The notes: generated from the sequence alone by a model not told the origin. A stretch of DNA of 34,582 nt from Hydrogenophaga sp. (GCA_030653975.1 JAURYH010000009.1:1-34582); one strand, 5' to 3'; positions 9,787-18,253 are shown, counted from the stretch's first letter. Made by a program: numbers and translations.

Positions 9787-10548
9787 ATGGCAAACAACGA
9801 AAAAATCGAAGGCCACGGACGGATCGAGACCAACAACTTCCTCATGATCGTGTTGATCACGCTCGTGGTGGCTGTGGGTGGTCTGGTTGAAATCGTGCCC
9901 CTTTTCTTCCAGAAGTCCACCACCACACCGATCGAAGGCCTCAAGCCTTACAGCGCACTGCAGCTGGCCGGTCGCGATGTGTATGTCAGCGAAGGTTGCT
10001 ACAACTGCCACTCGCAGATGATTCGCCCCTTCCAGGCCGAGACGCTGCGTTATGGCCCTTACTCGGTCGCTGGCGAGTTCGTGTACGACCGCCCGTTCCA
10101 GTGGGGCTCCAAGCGCACGGGTCCTGATCTGCATCGCGTGGGTGGCCGCTACAGTGACGAGTGGCACCGTGTGCACCTGAACAACCCGCGTGATGTGGTG
10201 CCTGAATCGAACATGCCAGCCTACGCCTTTCTGGGTGAGAAATCGGTGGATGCGGACAGCATGCCCAAGCGCATGGAGGTGCTCCGCACATTGGGCGCTC
10301 CTTACACCGATGATGAGATCGCCCAGTCGGTCGATGCGGTGAAGGGCAAGACCCAGATGGAAGCCGTGATCGCTTACCTGCAGGTGTTGGGCACCGCTCG
10401 CAGCGCTGTCCGCCCGGCGGCTGCCGAAGCCGCTCCAGCGCCCGCCGCTGCCGATGTGACGCCAGCGACCGAGGCTGCTGCACCCACGGCTGAAGCTGCG
10501 CCGGCTGTTGAGCCCGCGCCCGCTGCGGCGACTGCTACCAACCAATAA
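9787..10548 (+). CDS. ccoO: Cytochrome cbb3 oxidase subunit II (monohaem cytochrome c)
   Basis: A 253-residue membrane-anchored cytochrome c that passes electrons from CcoP to CcoN. It has one N-terminal helix (about 18-38), then the haem c motif C71-Y-N-C-H75 in the family context [16 protein letters not shown] probable axial Met lies in [13 protein letters not shown]. The last 50 or so residues, after [12 protein letters not shown], are almost only Ala, Pro, Glu, Thr and Val, a low-complexity tail absent from shorter CcoO proteins such as those I remember from other genera. ccoQ follows 16 bp later. Confidence 0.97.
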   Translation: MANNEKIEGHGRIETNNFLMIVLITLVVAVGGLVEIVPLFFQKSTTTPIEGLKPYSALQLAGRDVYVSEGCYNCHSQMIRPFQAETLRYGPYSVAGEFVYDRPFQWGSKRTGPDLHRVGGRYSDEWHRVHLNNPRDVVPESNMPAYAFLGEKSVDADSMPKRMEVLRTLGAPYTDDEIAQSVDAVKGKTQMEAVIAYLQVLGTARSAVRPAAAEAAPAPAAADVTPATEAAAPTAEAAPAVEPAPAAATATNQ

Positions 10549-10564
10549 ACGCGGATTGCCCACC

Positions 10565-10702
10565 ATGGATATCAACGATCTCCGCAGCATTGTCACGGTG
10601 GTCAGCTTGCTGACCTTCGTGGGCATCGTGGTCTGGGCCTGGTCCAAACGCAACCAGGCCGGTTTTGACGAGGCAGCCCAGTTGCCTTTCACTGACGACT
10701 AA
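10565..10702 (+). CDS. ccoQ: Cytochrome cbb3 oxidase small subunit CcoQ
   Basis: A 45-residue single-helix protein starting M-D-I-N-D-L-R-S-I-V. It has a hydrophobic stretch at about 9-25 followed by W-A-W-S-K-R and a short acidic tail (F-D-E-A-A-Q-L-P-F-T-D-D), as in FixQ/CcoQ, which stabilises the oxidase complex. It sits in its usual place between ccoO and ccoP. An upstream in-frame start would overlap ccoO and is not needed. Confidence 0.93.
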   Translation: MDINDLRSIVTVVSLLTFVGIVVWAWSKRNQAGFDEAAQLPFTDD

Positions 10703-10728
10703 ACCGCGGCACCAACAAGAGAAACATC

Positions 10729-11637
10729 ATGAGCGACTTTACAAGTGATTTCTGGCACCTCTACGTGGGTGGGCTGACGCTGGTCAGCATCATCGCCTGC
10801 CTGGTCCTGCTCTGGATCAGCGGCACCACCAAGGCGAGCACCCATGCCGACAACACCACCGGTCACGTCTGGGACGGCGACCTGGCGGAAATGAACAACC
10901 CGTTGCCCAGGTGGTGGGTCTATCTGTTCATCATCACGGTCGTCTTCGCACTGGCCTACGGCGCGCTGTATCCCATGTTCGGCAAGTTCCAGGGTGCCTT
11001 GGGCTGGAGTTCACAGGGTCAGCACACTGCCGAAGTGGCCAAGGTGGAGGCGGCTATCGCCCCCATCTACGCCAAATTCAGTGGCATGACACCTGAGCAG
11101 ATTGCTGGTGACTCCGAAGCCATGGCAATCGGTGAGCGCCTGTTCATGAACTACTGTGCCCAGTGCCATGGTTCGGATGCGCGCGGTGCCAAAGGTTTCC
11201 CCAACCTGACCGACAACGACTGGCTGGGTGGTGGTGATCATGCGAGCATCAAGATGACCATCGCTCAAGGTCGTGTCGGTGTCATGCCTCCGATGGCTGC
11301 CGCCGTGGGCAGTGCCGAAGACGTGCGCAATGTGGCGAACTATGTGCTGAGCCTGTCTGCCAGTCCTCACGACTCCGTGCGTGCCGCCCAAGGCAAAGAG
11401 AAGTTTGCTGCCTGTGCGGCTTGCCATGGCATGGACGGCAAGGGTATGGCGGTCATGGGTGCCCCCAACCTGACCGATGGGGTCTGGCTGCATGGTTGGG
11501 GCGAAGAGGCCATCATCCGTTCGATCAACAACGGCTACAACAACGAGATGCCCGGTCAGTCGGCGCTGTTAAACGAGGCACAGATCAACGTGCTGGCCTC
11601 TTATGTCTGGGGCATGTCCAACAAGTCGGCCAATTGA
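10729..11637 (+). CDS. ccoP: Cytochrome cbb3 oxidase subunit III (dihaem cytochrome c)
   Basis: A 302-residue dihaem cytochrome c that receives electrons from the bc1 complex or soluble cytochromes. It has two N-terminal membrane segments (about 10-30 and 61-84), with the conserved E-M-N-N-P-L-P-R-W-W before the second. Two haem c sites follow, C143-A-Q-C-H147 and C229-A-A-C-H233, each with downstream Met-containing loops. Last structural gene of the oxidase; an intrinsic terminator follows within 15 bp. Confidence 0.98.
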   Translation: MSDFTSDFWHLYVGGLTLVSIIACLVLLWISGTTKASTHADNTTGHVWDGDLAEMNNPLPRWWVYLFIITVVFALAYGALYPMFGKFQGALGWSSQGQHTAEVAKVEAAIAPIYAKFSGMTPEQIAGDSEAMAIGERLFMNYCAQCHGSDARGAKGFPNLTDNDWLGGGDHASIKMTIAQGRVGVMPPMAAAVGSAEDVRNVANYVLSLSASPHDSVRAAQGKEKFAACAACHGMDGKGMAVMGAPNLTDGVWLHGWGEEAIIRSINNGYNNEMPGQSALLNEAQINVLASYVWGMSNKSAN

Positions 11638-11650
11638 GCGTTTAAAGAGA

Positions 11651-11690
11651 GTTGCAGCGGTCGGTTTGATCGCTGCAACTTTTTTCTTTT
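11651..11690 (+). terminator. Intrinsic terminator after ccoP
   Basis: Nine-bp arms GTTGCAGCG (11651-11659) and CGCTGCAAC (11671-11679) are followed directly by TTTTTTCTTTT. It separates ccoNOQP from ccoG, which begins only 18 bp later with a GTG. ccoG is therefore either reached by read-through or has a promoter within the hairpin region. Confidence 0.92.
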
Positions 11691-11708
11691 TCCAACATCG
11701 GGTTCTTC

Positions 11709-13181
11709 GTGAGTTCCGCTAAGTCAGACACCAACGCCAGCCAGGCAACCATCATCCCCATCGTCCCGGAGCTCCCGCCCAAGGGTGTTCCTGCAGACGA
11801 CGAGGTCATGGTTTCTCTCTACGCCTCGCGCAAAAAAATATACCCCCGATCGGTTTCGGGTCTGTTTTCGCAGTGGCGCTGGATTACGGTCTGGATCACC
11901 CAGATCGTGTTTTATGGTCTGCCCTGGCTGGAGTGGAATGCCCGACAGGCGGTGCTCTTCGATCTTGAGGCGCGCCGTTTTTACATTTTTGGCTTGGTAC
12001 TGTATCCGCAGGACTTTATTTATCTTACGGGTCTTTTGGTCATTGCAGCCCTGGCGTTGTTCCTGTTCACGGCTGTTGCCGGTCGTTTGTGGTGTGGTTA
12101 TGCCTGTCCACAAACGGTCTACACGGAGATTTTCCTCTGGATCGAAAAAAAGGTCGAGGGTGACCGCTCGGCGCGCATGCGTCTGGACGATTCGGCGTTT
12201 TCAGCTGGCAAGTTCGGTAAGAAGTGGTCGAAGCACGCACTCTGGATTCTGTTCTCGCTGTGGACCGGTTTTACCTTTGTCGGCTACTTCACACCGATTC
12301 GAGAGCTGGCCGCGGTCTCGCTGGCCGCTTCGTTGGGACCGTGGCAGACTTTCTGGGTATTTTTCTACGGTTTTGCCACCTACGGCAACGCTGGCTTCAT
12401 GCGCGAGCAGGTTTGCAAATACATGTGTCCTTACGCGCGCTTCCAGAGTGCGATGTTCGACAAGGACACGATGATCGTGACCTACGACGAAAAGCGCGGT
12501 GAACCGCGTGGCCCGCGTTCGAAGAAGGCCGACCCCAAAGCATTGGGGCTGGGTGCCTGCGTGGACTGTACGCTGTGTGTTCAGGTTTGTCCGACGGGTA
12601 TCGATATCCGCAACGGTCTGCAGTACGAGTGCATCGGTTGTGGAGCCTGTATCGACGTATGCGACGAAGTGATGGACAAGGTGGGCTATCCGCGTGGACT
12701 GGTCAAATACTCGACCCAGAACGGTATTGCACAAGGATGGAACTCCCAGCAGATGATCCGTCGGGCCATGCGTCCGCGGGTTCTGGTGTACACAGGCATC
12801 CTGTTGGCCATCACCCTCGCGGTTATGGTCAGTCTGTTTCTGCGCAAACCGCTCAAGGTTGATGTCATTCGGGACCGCGGTGCGTTGGCACGCATGGTAG
12901 AGCAGGGACGCATCGAAAACGTCTTCCGGTTGCAGGTGATGAATGCGACCGAGCGCGCACAACGCTATGTGATCGGTGTTTCCGGATTGCCGGGCATTGC
13001 CATTGCCTCGGAAACAGAGATTGAAGTATTGCCGACGGAAGTGCGCTCTGCGGTCATGCGGGTGCAGGTTCCCCCGGGTTCCGCTGCCACCGGTTCCCAT
13101 TCCATTTATTTCGAGATCCAGGCTGTCGGAGATTCGCGCACGCGTGTCACCGAAAAAGCAGCCTTCCTGGTGCCGCGCTGA
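11709..13181 (+). CDS. ccoG: Cytochrome cbb3 oxidase accessory ferredoxin-like protein CcoG
   Basis: A 490-residue membrane Fe-S protein (FixG/RdxA family), thought to help copper reduction during oxidase maturation. Features in order: N-terminal helices; a conserved C129-G-Y-A-C133-P pair; CKYMCPYARFQSAMFD; and two [4Fe-4S] motifs at about 283-320, CVDCTLCVQVCP and CIGCGACIDVCD. A C-terminal helix and an Ig-like periplasmic domain follow. The GTG start at 11709 gives M-S-S-A-K-S and lies 18 bp beyond the ccoP terminator. ccoH follows 35 bp downstream. Confidence 0.96.
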   Translation: MSSAKSDTNASQATIIPIVPELPPKGVPADDEVMVSLYASRKKIYPRSVSGLFSQWRWITVWITQIVFYGLPWLEWNARQAVLFDLEARRFYIFGLVLYPQDFIYLTGLLVIAALALFLFTAVAGRLWCGYACPQTVYTEIFLWIEKKVEGDRSARMRLDDSAFSAGKFGKKWSKHALWILFSLWTGFTFVGYFTPIRELAAVSLAASLGPWQTFWVFFYGFATYGNAGFMREQVCKYMCPYARFQSAMFDKDTMIVTYDEKRGEPRGPRSKKADPKALGLGACVDCTLCVQVCPTGIDIRNGLQYECIGCGACIDVCDEVMDKVGYPRGLVKYSTQNGIAQGWNSQQMIRRAMRPRVLVYTGILLAITLAVMVSLFLRKPLKVDVIRDRGALARMVEQGRIENVFRLQVMNATERAQRYVIGVSGLPGIAIASETEIEVLPTEVRSAVMRVQVPPGSAATGSHSIYFEIQAVGDSRTRVTEKAAFLVPR

Positions 13182-13216
13182 ACACCACTTTCAGACAACC
13201 TGTTTCAATATACGCT

Positions 13217-13519
13217 ATGAACACCACGATACTCAAAACACCGGTCAATGAACAGCTCCCGATTCCTTGGTGGCGCGTTCCCCAGATGTGGCTGGTGGTG
13301 GGGGGGCCATTGGTGGTTGTTGTGGCTGCCATCATCACGGCCGTCATTGCAGTGACGGGCGCCGACCCGGTGCTTAACAAGGCCGACTTTGAGCGTGACC
13401 TGAAGGCGGCCCAGATGCTGGACGGACAAGCTCGTGCCGAGGCGCTGATCAAACTTCAACCGGCTCACCAGGCCCGGAACCACGCAGCTTCCCCTGTGGT
13501 GCCACCGACGAAGGAATAA
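13217..13519 (+). CDS. ccoH: FixH-like cbb3 oxidase assembly protein
   Basis: A 100-residue protein with one membrane helix (about 24-47) preceded by P-W-W-R-V-P-Q-M-W, the typical betaproteobacterial FixH start. A short extracytoplasmic part contains D-P-V-L-N-K. CcoH/FixH interacts with CcoN-O-P in Rhodobacter and is needed for stable assembly. The protein is shorter than classical FixH (about 150 aa), as is usual in this lineage from memory. Position directly after ccoG supports the call. Confidence 0.85.
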   Translation: MNTTILKTPVNEQLPIPWWRVPQMWLVVGGPLVVVVAAIITAVIAVTGADPVLNKADFERDLKAAQMLDGQARAEALIKLQPAHQARNHAASPVVPPTKE

Positions 13520-13613
13520 CGCGTGCGGCAACGATGCCAGTCCATGGCTTGGGCGCCTATGCACCGGTTTGCATGCTTGGAATCGATCACAACAACACCC
13601 GAGGAGAACAGGA

Positions 13614-13907
13614 ATGACGGCTCAACGATGGATGTGGATTGCGTGGCCCGCGTTTTTGGTGGCGGCGGTTCTGGAGATGATCGTGTTTGCCATGATCGAT
13701 CCGAGTGATCTTCACTGGTTTGGGGTTCCTCTGGAGTTGTCTCGTCCAGCGGTCTACACTCTGGCGTTTTTCACCTTCTGGATCGTGGCCATGGTGTCGA
13801 GCGCACTCACCACCTTGTTGTCCATGTCACCTTTTGAAGTGAACCGGTGTCCTGTTCCGCCGGATCAGCGGCCGCAGGATTGTGCCAAGAATGGATCTTG
13901 TTCCTGA
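13614..13907 (+). CDS. Small two-helix membrane protein with a cysteine-containing tail, unknown function
   Basis: I do not recognise a named family. The 97-residue product has two hydrophobic segments (about 6-28 and 43-70). Its polar C-terminal tail carries three cysteines in 19 residues (R-C-P-V ... D-C-A-K-N-G-S-C-S). The ATG at 13614 is backed by a purine-rich AGGAG/AGGA region. It sits between ccoH and fnr, in the same direction as the oxidase accessory genes, 94 bp after ccoH. A role in cbb3 assembly or metal/redox handling is a guess from context and cysteines only. Confidence 0.75.
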   Translation: MTAQRWMWIAWPAFLVAAVLEMIVFAMIDPSDLHWFGVPLELSRPAVYTLAFFTFWIVAMVSSALTTLLSMSPFEVNRCPVPPDQRPQDCAKNGSCS

Positions 13908-13930
13908 AAGTTTCCGCGGACCTCTCAAGT

Positions 13931-13950
13931 AAGAAAAACCCCAGCGGGGT
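13931..13950 (-). terminator. Intrinsic terminator after fnr
   Basis: Read on the - strand, the stem ACCCC/GGGGT (13938-13942 and 13946-13950) with a 3-nt loop is followed by TTTTTCTT (plus-strand AAGAAAAA, 13931-13938). It lies 40 bp beyond the fnr stop and about 24 bp beyond the end of the convergent small membrane gene, whose transcript would cross it without a T-tract. Confidence 0.75.
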
Positions 13951-13989
13951 GATTCCAGCAGAGGTTTCCTGTTGGGACAGATGTTGGGT

Positions 13990-14709
13990 TCAGGGACCGG
14001 TCGGGGGGGTCACGATCAGCTTGAGCCCTTCGGTGCTTTTGATGTGGACGTAACGCTGTTTGACCTCGATGATGCCTTCGTCCACAAACTTGGAAAAAGT
14101 GCGACTCACCGTCTCCAGTTTCATGCCCAGGTAACTACCAATTTCTTCGCGTGTCATGCGGAGAATCAGCTCGGACTGGGAGAAGCCGCGGGCGTGCAGG
14201 CGCTGAACCAGGTTCAGCAGGAACGCCGCTAGGCGTTCTTCCGCGCGCATGCTGCCAAGCAGCAGCATGACACTGTGGTCGCGCACAATTTCGCGGCTCA
14301 TGATCTTGTGCACATGGTGCTGAAGGGTGGTGAACTCTCGGGAGAGTTCCTCAACTTGATCAAACGGCATCACACAGACTTCAGCATCTTCCAGTGCGAT
14401 GGCATCGCAGGAATGGTGGTCGCTCACGATGCCGTCCAGGCCAATGATCTCTCCGGTCATCTGGAAGCCGGTCACTTGATCCCTGCCATCGGCCGTGGTG
14501 ACACAGGTTTTGAAGAAGCCGGAACGCACCGCGTAAAGCGAGGTGAACCGGTCACCCGTACTGAAAAGTGCTGACCCGCGCTTAATGCGTCGCCGCGCCG
14601 AAATGACGTTGTCGAGCTTGTCCATTTCGTCCGGGTTGAGACCCATGGGTAGACACAATTCCCGCAGGTTGCAGCTCGAACAGGCGACTTTGATGCTTTG
14701 TGCGTCCAT
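13990..14709 (-). CDS. fnr: FNR-type oxygen-sensing transcription regulator
   Basis: A 239-residue Crp/Fnr-family regulator carrying an O2-labile [4Fe-4S] cluster. Cluster ligands are C10-x2-C13-x5-C19 plus C112 (in E-V-C-V-M-P-F), the same arrangement and spacing as E. coli FNR (C20, C23, C29, C122). The C-terminal winged helix contains R-E-E-I-G-S-Y-L-G and the recognition helix E-T-V-S-R, the E-x2-S-R signature that reads TTGAT half-sites. Three such sites occur nearby (5595, 8259, 14821). The gene faces the small membrane gene and is divergent from hemN. The box at 14821 lies 112 bp upstream of its own start, so autoregulation is possible but not shown. Confidence 0.96.
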   Translation of the reverse strand: MDAQSIKVACSSCNLRELCLPMGLNPDEMDKLDNVISARRRIKRGSALFSTGDRFTSLYAVRSGFFKTCVTTADGRDQVTGFQMTGEIIGLDGIVSDHHSCDAIALEDAEVCVMPFDQVEELSREFTTLQHHVHKIMSREIVRDHSVMLLLGSMRAEERLAAFLLNLVQRLHARGFSQSELILRMTREEIGSYLGMKLETVSRTFSKFVDEGIIEVKQRYVHIKSTEGLKLIVTPPTGP

Positions 14710-14820
14710 AAATTATCCGGAAATCGGTGGTGAGCTTAACGCATAGCTGGGGCTTGTGTCGAGGAAATGACCGAGTGCCAGGCCCTTCGCGGGAGCGAAG
14801 ACTTGCGAACACACGGGCGC

Positions 14821-14834
14821 TTGATAAAGATCAA
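14821..14834 (+). promoter_or_regulatory. FNR box of hemN
   Basis: TTGATAAAGATCAA is a perfect match to the FNR consensus TTGAT-N4-ATCAA. Its centre (14827.5) predicts a class II start at 14869, where CACATT (14857-14862) fills the -10 position (A2, A4 and T6 match, the same partial pattern as at ccoN). The leader would be 20 nt and include GGAGA (14877-14881). Confidence 0.94.
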
Positions 14835-14888
14835 GGGAGGATTTGCGAGCCTGGTGCACATTCAAGGTTCAGCATTGGAGAACAGTTT

Positions 14889-16268
14889 GTGAGTCACGCC
14901 ATTTCCGACGAATTGCTCAAGCGATTCGATGTTCCCGGTCCACGGTACACGTCGTACCCGACGGCTGACCGCTTTGTCGAAGCGTTCACCGAAGGTGACT
15001 ATATACAAGCGCTGGAGCAGCGCAGAGCTGGGTCGTTGGCCCTTCCGCTCAGCATCTACGTACACATTCCGTTCTGCGAGTCGGTCTGCTACTACTGCGC
15101 CTGCAACAAGGTCATCACCAAACACCACGAACGGGCAGCCGAATACCTGCGCTACCTGTCACGTGAGGTGGAGTTGCAGGTCCAGCATTTTGGGAAGGGG
15201 CACAGCGTGTCCCAGTTGCACCTGGGTGGTGGCACGCCCACCTTTCTGTCCGATGCAGAGCTTGAGGATCTCATGACGATGATCCGGCGCAACTTCAAGT
15301 TGGTGCCGGGTGGCGAGTACTCGATCGAGGTGGATCCCAGGACTGTGACCGACCAGCGGCTTCAGACCCTGGCGAGACTGGGTTTCAACCGTCTCAGTTT
15401 TGGTGTCCAGGATTTCGACCCTGCCGTTCAGAAGGCGGTGCACCGCGTGCAACCCGCTGAACAGGTGTTCGCGCTGGTGGATACTGCGCGCAAGATCGGT
15501 TTCGAGTCGGTCAACGTGGATCTGATCTACGGTCTGCCGCTGCAGACGCCCGAGTCGTTTGCACGCACGCTCGCGCAAGTGAACCAGTTGCGGCCGGACC
15601 GCATTGCGCTGTATGCCTATGCACATCTCCCGTCCCGCTTCAAGCCACAGCGCCGCATCGTTTCCGCCGAGCTGCCCAGTCCTGGCGACAAGCTGTCCAT
15701 GTTGTCGGCATCGCTGGGTGCTATGAGTGATGCCGGGTATGTTTACGTGGGCATGGACCATTTCGCCCTGCCGACGGATGCACTCGCTGTGGCCAAGCGC
15801 CAGGGCCGCCTGCATCGCAACTTCCAAGGTTACAGCACGCAGCCCGATTGTGATCTGATCGCTCTGGGGGTTTCCGCTATTGGTCGCATCGGCGCCACCT
15901 ACAGCCAGAACGCCAAGACGCTGGAGGAGTACTACGATGCCCTTGATCAGGGCAGGCTGCCCATCGTGCGTGGTCTTGTGCTCACGCGCGATGACCTGCT
16001 GCGCCGTTCCGTCATCATGTCCATCATGTGTCAGGGTCAGCTGCAGTACGAATCGATCGAACTGGGGCATCTGATCGAATTCAAAAGCTACTTCGCGCGT
16101 GAACTCGAGGTGTTGGCCGGACTGGCCGAACACGGCTTGGTCACCCTGGATGACAGCGGTGTTCAGGTCACGCCGACAGGCTGGTATCTGGTCCGGGCCA
16201 TTGCCATGGTATTCGACAAGAACCTGCAGGTTGATCTGGACCGGGCCCGGTTTTCAAAGATCATCTGA
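14889..16268 (+). CDS. hemN: Oxygen-independent coproporphyrinogen III dehydrogenase
   Basis: Radical-SAM enzyme converting coproporphyrinogen III to protoporphyrinogen IX without O2, supplying haem during oxygen limitation. The 459-residue protein has the canonical length, the N-terminal R-F-D-V-P-G-P-R-Y-T-S-Y-P-T-A, and the radical-SAM cysteines C63-x3-C67-x2-C70 in HIPFCESVCYYCACNK. Other family blocks include LHLGGGTPTFLS and NRLSFGVQDF. I chose the GTG at 14889 because GGAGA sits 7 nt before it and the product aligns with E. coli HemN. An open frame extends 54 codons upstream but crosses the FNR box and promoter. It is controlled by the FNR box and placed beside fnr. Confidence 0.97.
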   Translation: MSHAISDELLKRFDVPGPRYTSYPTADRFVEAFTEGDYIQALEQRRAGSLALPLSIYVHIPFCESVCYYCACNKVITKHHERAAEYLRYLSREVELQVQHFGKGHSVSQLHLGGGTPTFLSDAELEDLMTMIRRNFKLVPGGEYSIEVDPRTVTDQRLQTLARLGFNRLSFGVQDFDPAVQKAVHRVQPAEQVFALVDTARKIGFESVNVDLIYGLPLQTPESFARTLAQVNQLRPDRIALYAYAHLPSRFKPQRRIVSAELPSPGDKLSMLSASLGAMSDAGYVYVGMDHFALPTDALAVAKRQGRLHRNFQGYSTQPDCDLIALGVSAIGRIGATYSQNAKTLEEYYDALDQGRLPIVRGLVLTRDDLLRRSVIMSIMCQGQLQYESIELGHLIEFKSYFARELEVLAGLAEHGLVTLDDSGVQVTPTGWYLVRAIAMVFDKNLQVDLDRARFSKII

Positions 16269-16419
16269 ACGGTCAATTCGAAGATCTGGGGTGGGGCTCG
16301 GCCCGCGAGGAATGCGCACGAGTTGGCGCGTGTGCTGGAAAAAAAGCATCCACTCCCTTTGGGAGCGGGTTTGACTTTGCCTTTGAAGGCCAAGACGCAC
16401 ACACTGCTACAGTTCTTTC

Positions 16420-17091
16420 ATGCAAACTTCCATGGCGATCACGGCCCTGTTCATGGGCATCGTGGGGGGGCCCCACTGCGTTGCGATGTGCGGTGCCGCC
16501 TGTGCCGGGATCAGTCGCGCGGCGGGAGCTCGCAGCACGCAGGCTTTGTGGTCGTTTCAGTTCAGTCGCATGCTGGGCTATTCGCTGTTCGGCGCTTTTG
16601 CTGCTGGATCGGTCCAGGGGCTTGCGGTGCTGGGGACCAACACCATCGCGATCCGGCCAGTCTGGACCATGTTCCACGCGGCGGCATTTCTCCTTGGGCT
16701 GGCACTGATCTGGCAAGCACGCCAGCCCGCCTGGATTGACAGCTTGGGCCAATCGCTGTGGCGCAAGGCGCGCCCGGTGCTTACCCGCTTGGGGCCCCGT
16801 GCGCCCATTGTGTTGGGTGTCGGCTGGGCGTTCATGCCGTGCGGTCTGCTGTATTCTGCCTTGCTGGTGGCATCGCTCTCGGCGAACGTGTTCGAGGGAG
16901 CGGCCATCATGGCATTGTTCTCATTGGGTACTTCCATTTCCCTCACGGCGGCACCCTGGTTGTTGCTGCGCTTGCGAGGCGGCCAATCGGGCGCCTGGGC
17001 CATCCGCTTGGCCGGCTTGGCGCTGGCGCTGACTTCTGGCTGGGCACTCTGGATGGGGCTGACCAACCCCACTGGCTTGTTCTGCCTGTGA
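16420..17091 (+). CDS. SafE/DsbD_2-like membrane protein (UreH-like transmembrane family)
   Basis: A 223-residue polytopic protein with about six membrane segments, called sulfite exporter TauE/SafE or DsbD_2-like in many genomes. Diagnostic motifs are G-G-P-H-C-V-A-M-C-G near the N-terminus and W-A-F-M-P-C-G-L-L-Y-S-A-L in the second half, a repeated G-x-x-x-C pattern with paired cysteines. Homologues often lie beside cbb3 oxidase genes and are suspected of metal or redox handling; the transported substrate is unknown. It lies 151 bp after hemN on the same strand and converges on the permease gene with a 17-bp gap. Confidence 0.82.
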   Translation: MQTSMAITALFMGIVGGPHCVAMCGAACAGISRAAGARSTQALWSFQFSRMLGYSLFGAFAAGSVQGLAVLGTNTIAIRPVWTMFHAAAFLLGLALIWQARQPAWIDSLGQSLWRKARPVLTRLGPRAPIVLGVGWAFMPCGLLYSALLVASLSANVFEGAAIMALFSLGTSISLTAAPWLLLRLRGGQSGAWAIRLAGLALALTSGWALWMGLTNPTGLFCL

Positions 17092-17108
17092 CCGGTAGCT
17101 GAAGCGGG

Positions 17109-18062
17109 TCAGTGCCTGGTCGCCTGGCGAGCGGGCAGGGTGGCCAGGATCAAGCCCAGGAGCGCGATACCGAACGCCAGCATCTGCAACGGCGTCAACC
17201 GTTCTCCCATGAACAGCACCCCGATGGCCGCGGCACTCACCGGCAGCATCACCGTGAACACGCCCGCACGTGAGGCAGGAACGGTCCGCAGTCCGGTCAT
17301 CCACAGCCAGACGGTCCACATGCTGGCGGCGAGCCCATAGAACACCAGCAGGCCCCAGATGCCGCCGCTGACGGCCATGAAATCGAAATGCCACGCTGTC
17401 CACAAGCCAAACGGCGTGACCAGCGCAAAACCCCAGAGGTTGATGATGGCAGAAATGCGTTTCGGGCCGAGGCCTTCCGTCAACTTCTTGCCGATCACCA
17501 CATAGGATGCTTCACACACCACGGCAGCGAACACGAGCAGGTTGCCCCAGACCGAATATCCCAGTCCCAGGAATGTCAATTCTTGCGATCCGGCCAGGCC
17601 GACATCGGGTTTTTGCAGAGAGAACAAGCCGATACCGAGCGCGGCGCAAGCAATGGCGGCGGTTGTCCGACGACCGATGCGTTCTTTCAGAAAGATGCGA
17701 CTCAGTATCGCCACCACAGCCGGGATGGCCGCCATCACCACGCCAGCGGCCACGGCCGTGGTCAAGCTGACGCCAAACAGCATGCAGATCGAAAACAGGA
17801 AGTTGCCGAGGAAGGATTCCAGGAACAGAAGGCGGCGTGTTCGAGGCGACAACGGGGGTTCCTCCGCCGGCTTGCGCAGCCAGCGCCACATGGCGATTCC
17901 TCCGATGCCGAAGCGCAGCCAGGCCAACAGAAAAACCGGAAAGACCAGCACAAGAGGTTTGGACAGTGCCACGTAGCTGCCGACCAGCGACATGCTCAGG
18001 GCCAGGCTAGCGTAGGCCCACCAACGCGGTATCGCAGGGGTTGTTGTGATGGAAGCGTGCAT
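17109..18062 (-). CDS. DMT-superfamily permease (EamA family)
   Basis: A 317-residue inner-membrane protein with about ten hydrophobic helices in two homologous halves, the standard EamA/RhaT arrangement. It includes the typical first-repeat end A-A-G-V-V-M-A-A-I-P-A-V-V-A-I-L-S and L-K-E-R, and second-repeat G-V-F-T-V-M-L-P-V and G-E-R-L-T. The substrate cannot be read from sequence; relatives export amino acids or other small metabolites. The ATG at 18062 has no strong Shine-Dalgarno. It is divergent from aceA across a 394-bp region. Confidence 0.88.
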   Translation of the reverse strand: MHASITTTPAIPRWWAYASLALSMSLVGSYVALSKPLVLVFPVFLLAWLRFGIGGIAMWRWLRKPAEEPPLSPRTRRLLFLESFLGNFLFSICMLFGVSLTTAVAAGVVMAAIPAVVAILSRIFLKERIGRRTTAAIACAALGIGLFSLQKPDVGLAGSQELTFLGLGYSVWGNLLVFAAVVCEASYVVIGKKLTEGLGPKRISAIINLWGFALVTPFGLWTAWHFDFMAVSGGIWGLLVFYGLAASMWTVWLWMTGLRTVPASRAGVFTVMLPVSAAAIGVLFMGERLTPLQMLAFGIALLGLILATLPARQATRH

Positions 18063-18253
18063 GGCCGCAGATCATGCCCGAAGCCGTCACTCCAGCCACG
18101 CAGCCGGTGTGTGCAGACCGCTCGCCCGGAATACGTGCGTCTCCTGGAGGTGGGTCGCATGCGCGAGGACCCCACAGGGATGCTGCTTTCTCTATTCCGG
18201 GATGAGAGAACGTCTTTTCTTAATGTGAAAATCCATTGTGTTGCGCTGCAAAA

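Noticed and set aside
11667..11680. TTGAT half-site before ccoG as a fourth FNR box
   Set aside because: Only one half-site matches; the sequence is explained by the ccoP terminator stem and loop.
14727..14888. 54-codon N-terminal extension of hemN
   Set aside because: It crosses the FNR box and predicted start point; the GTG at 14889 has a good Shine-Dalgarno and gives the family N-terminus.
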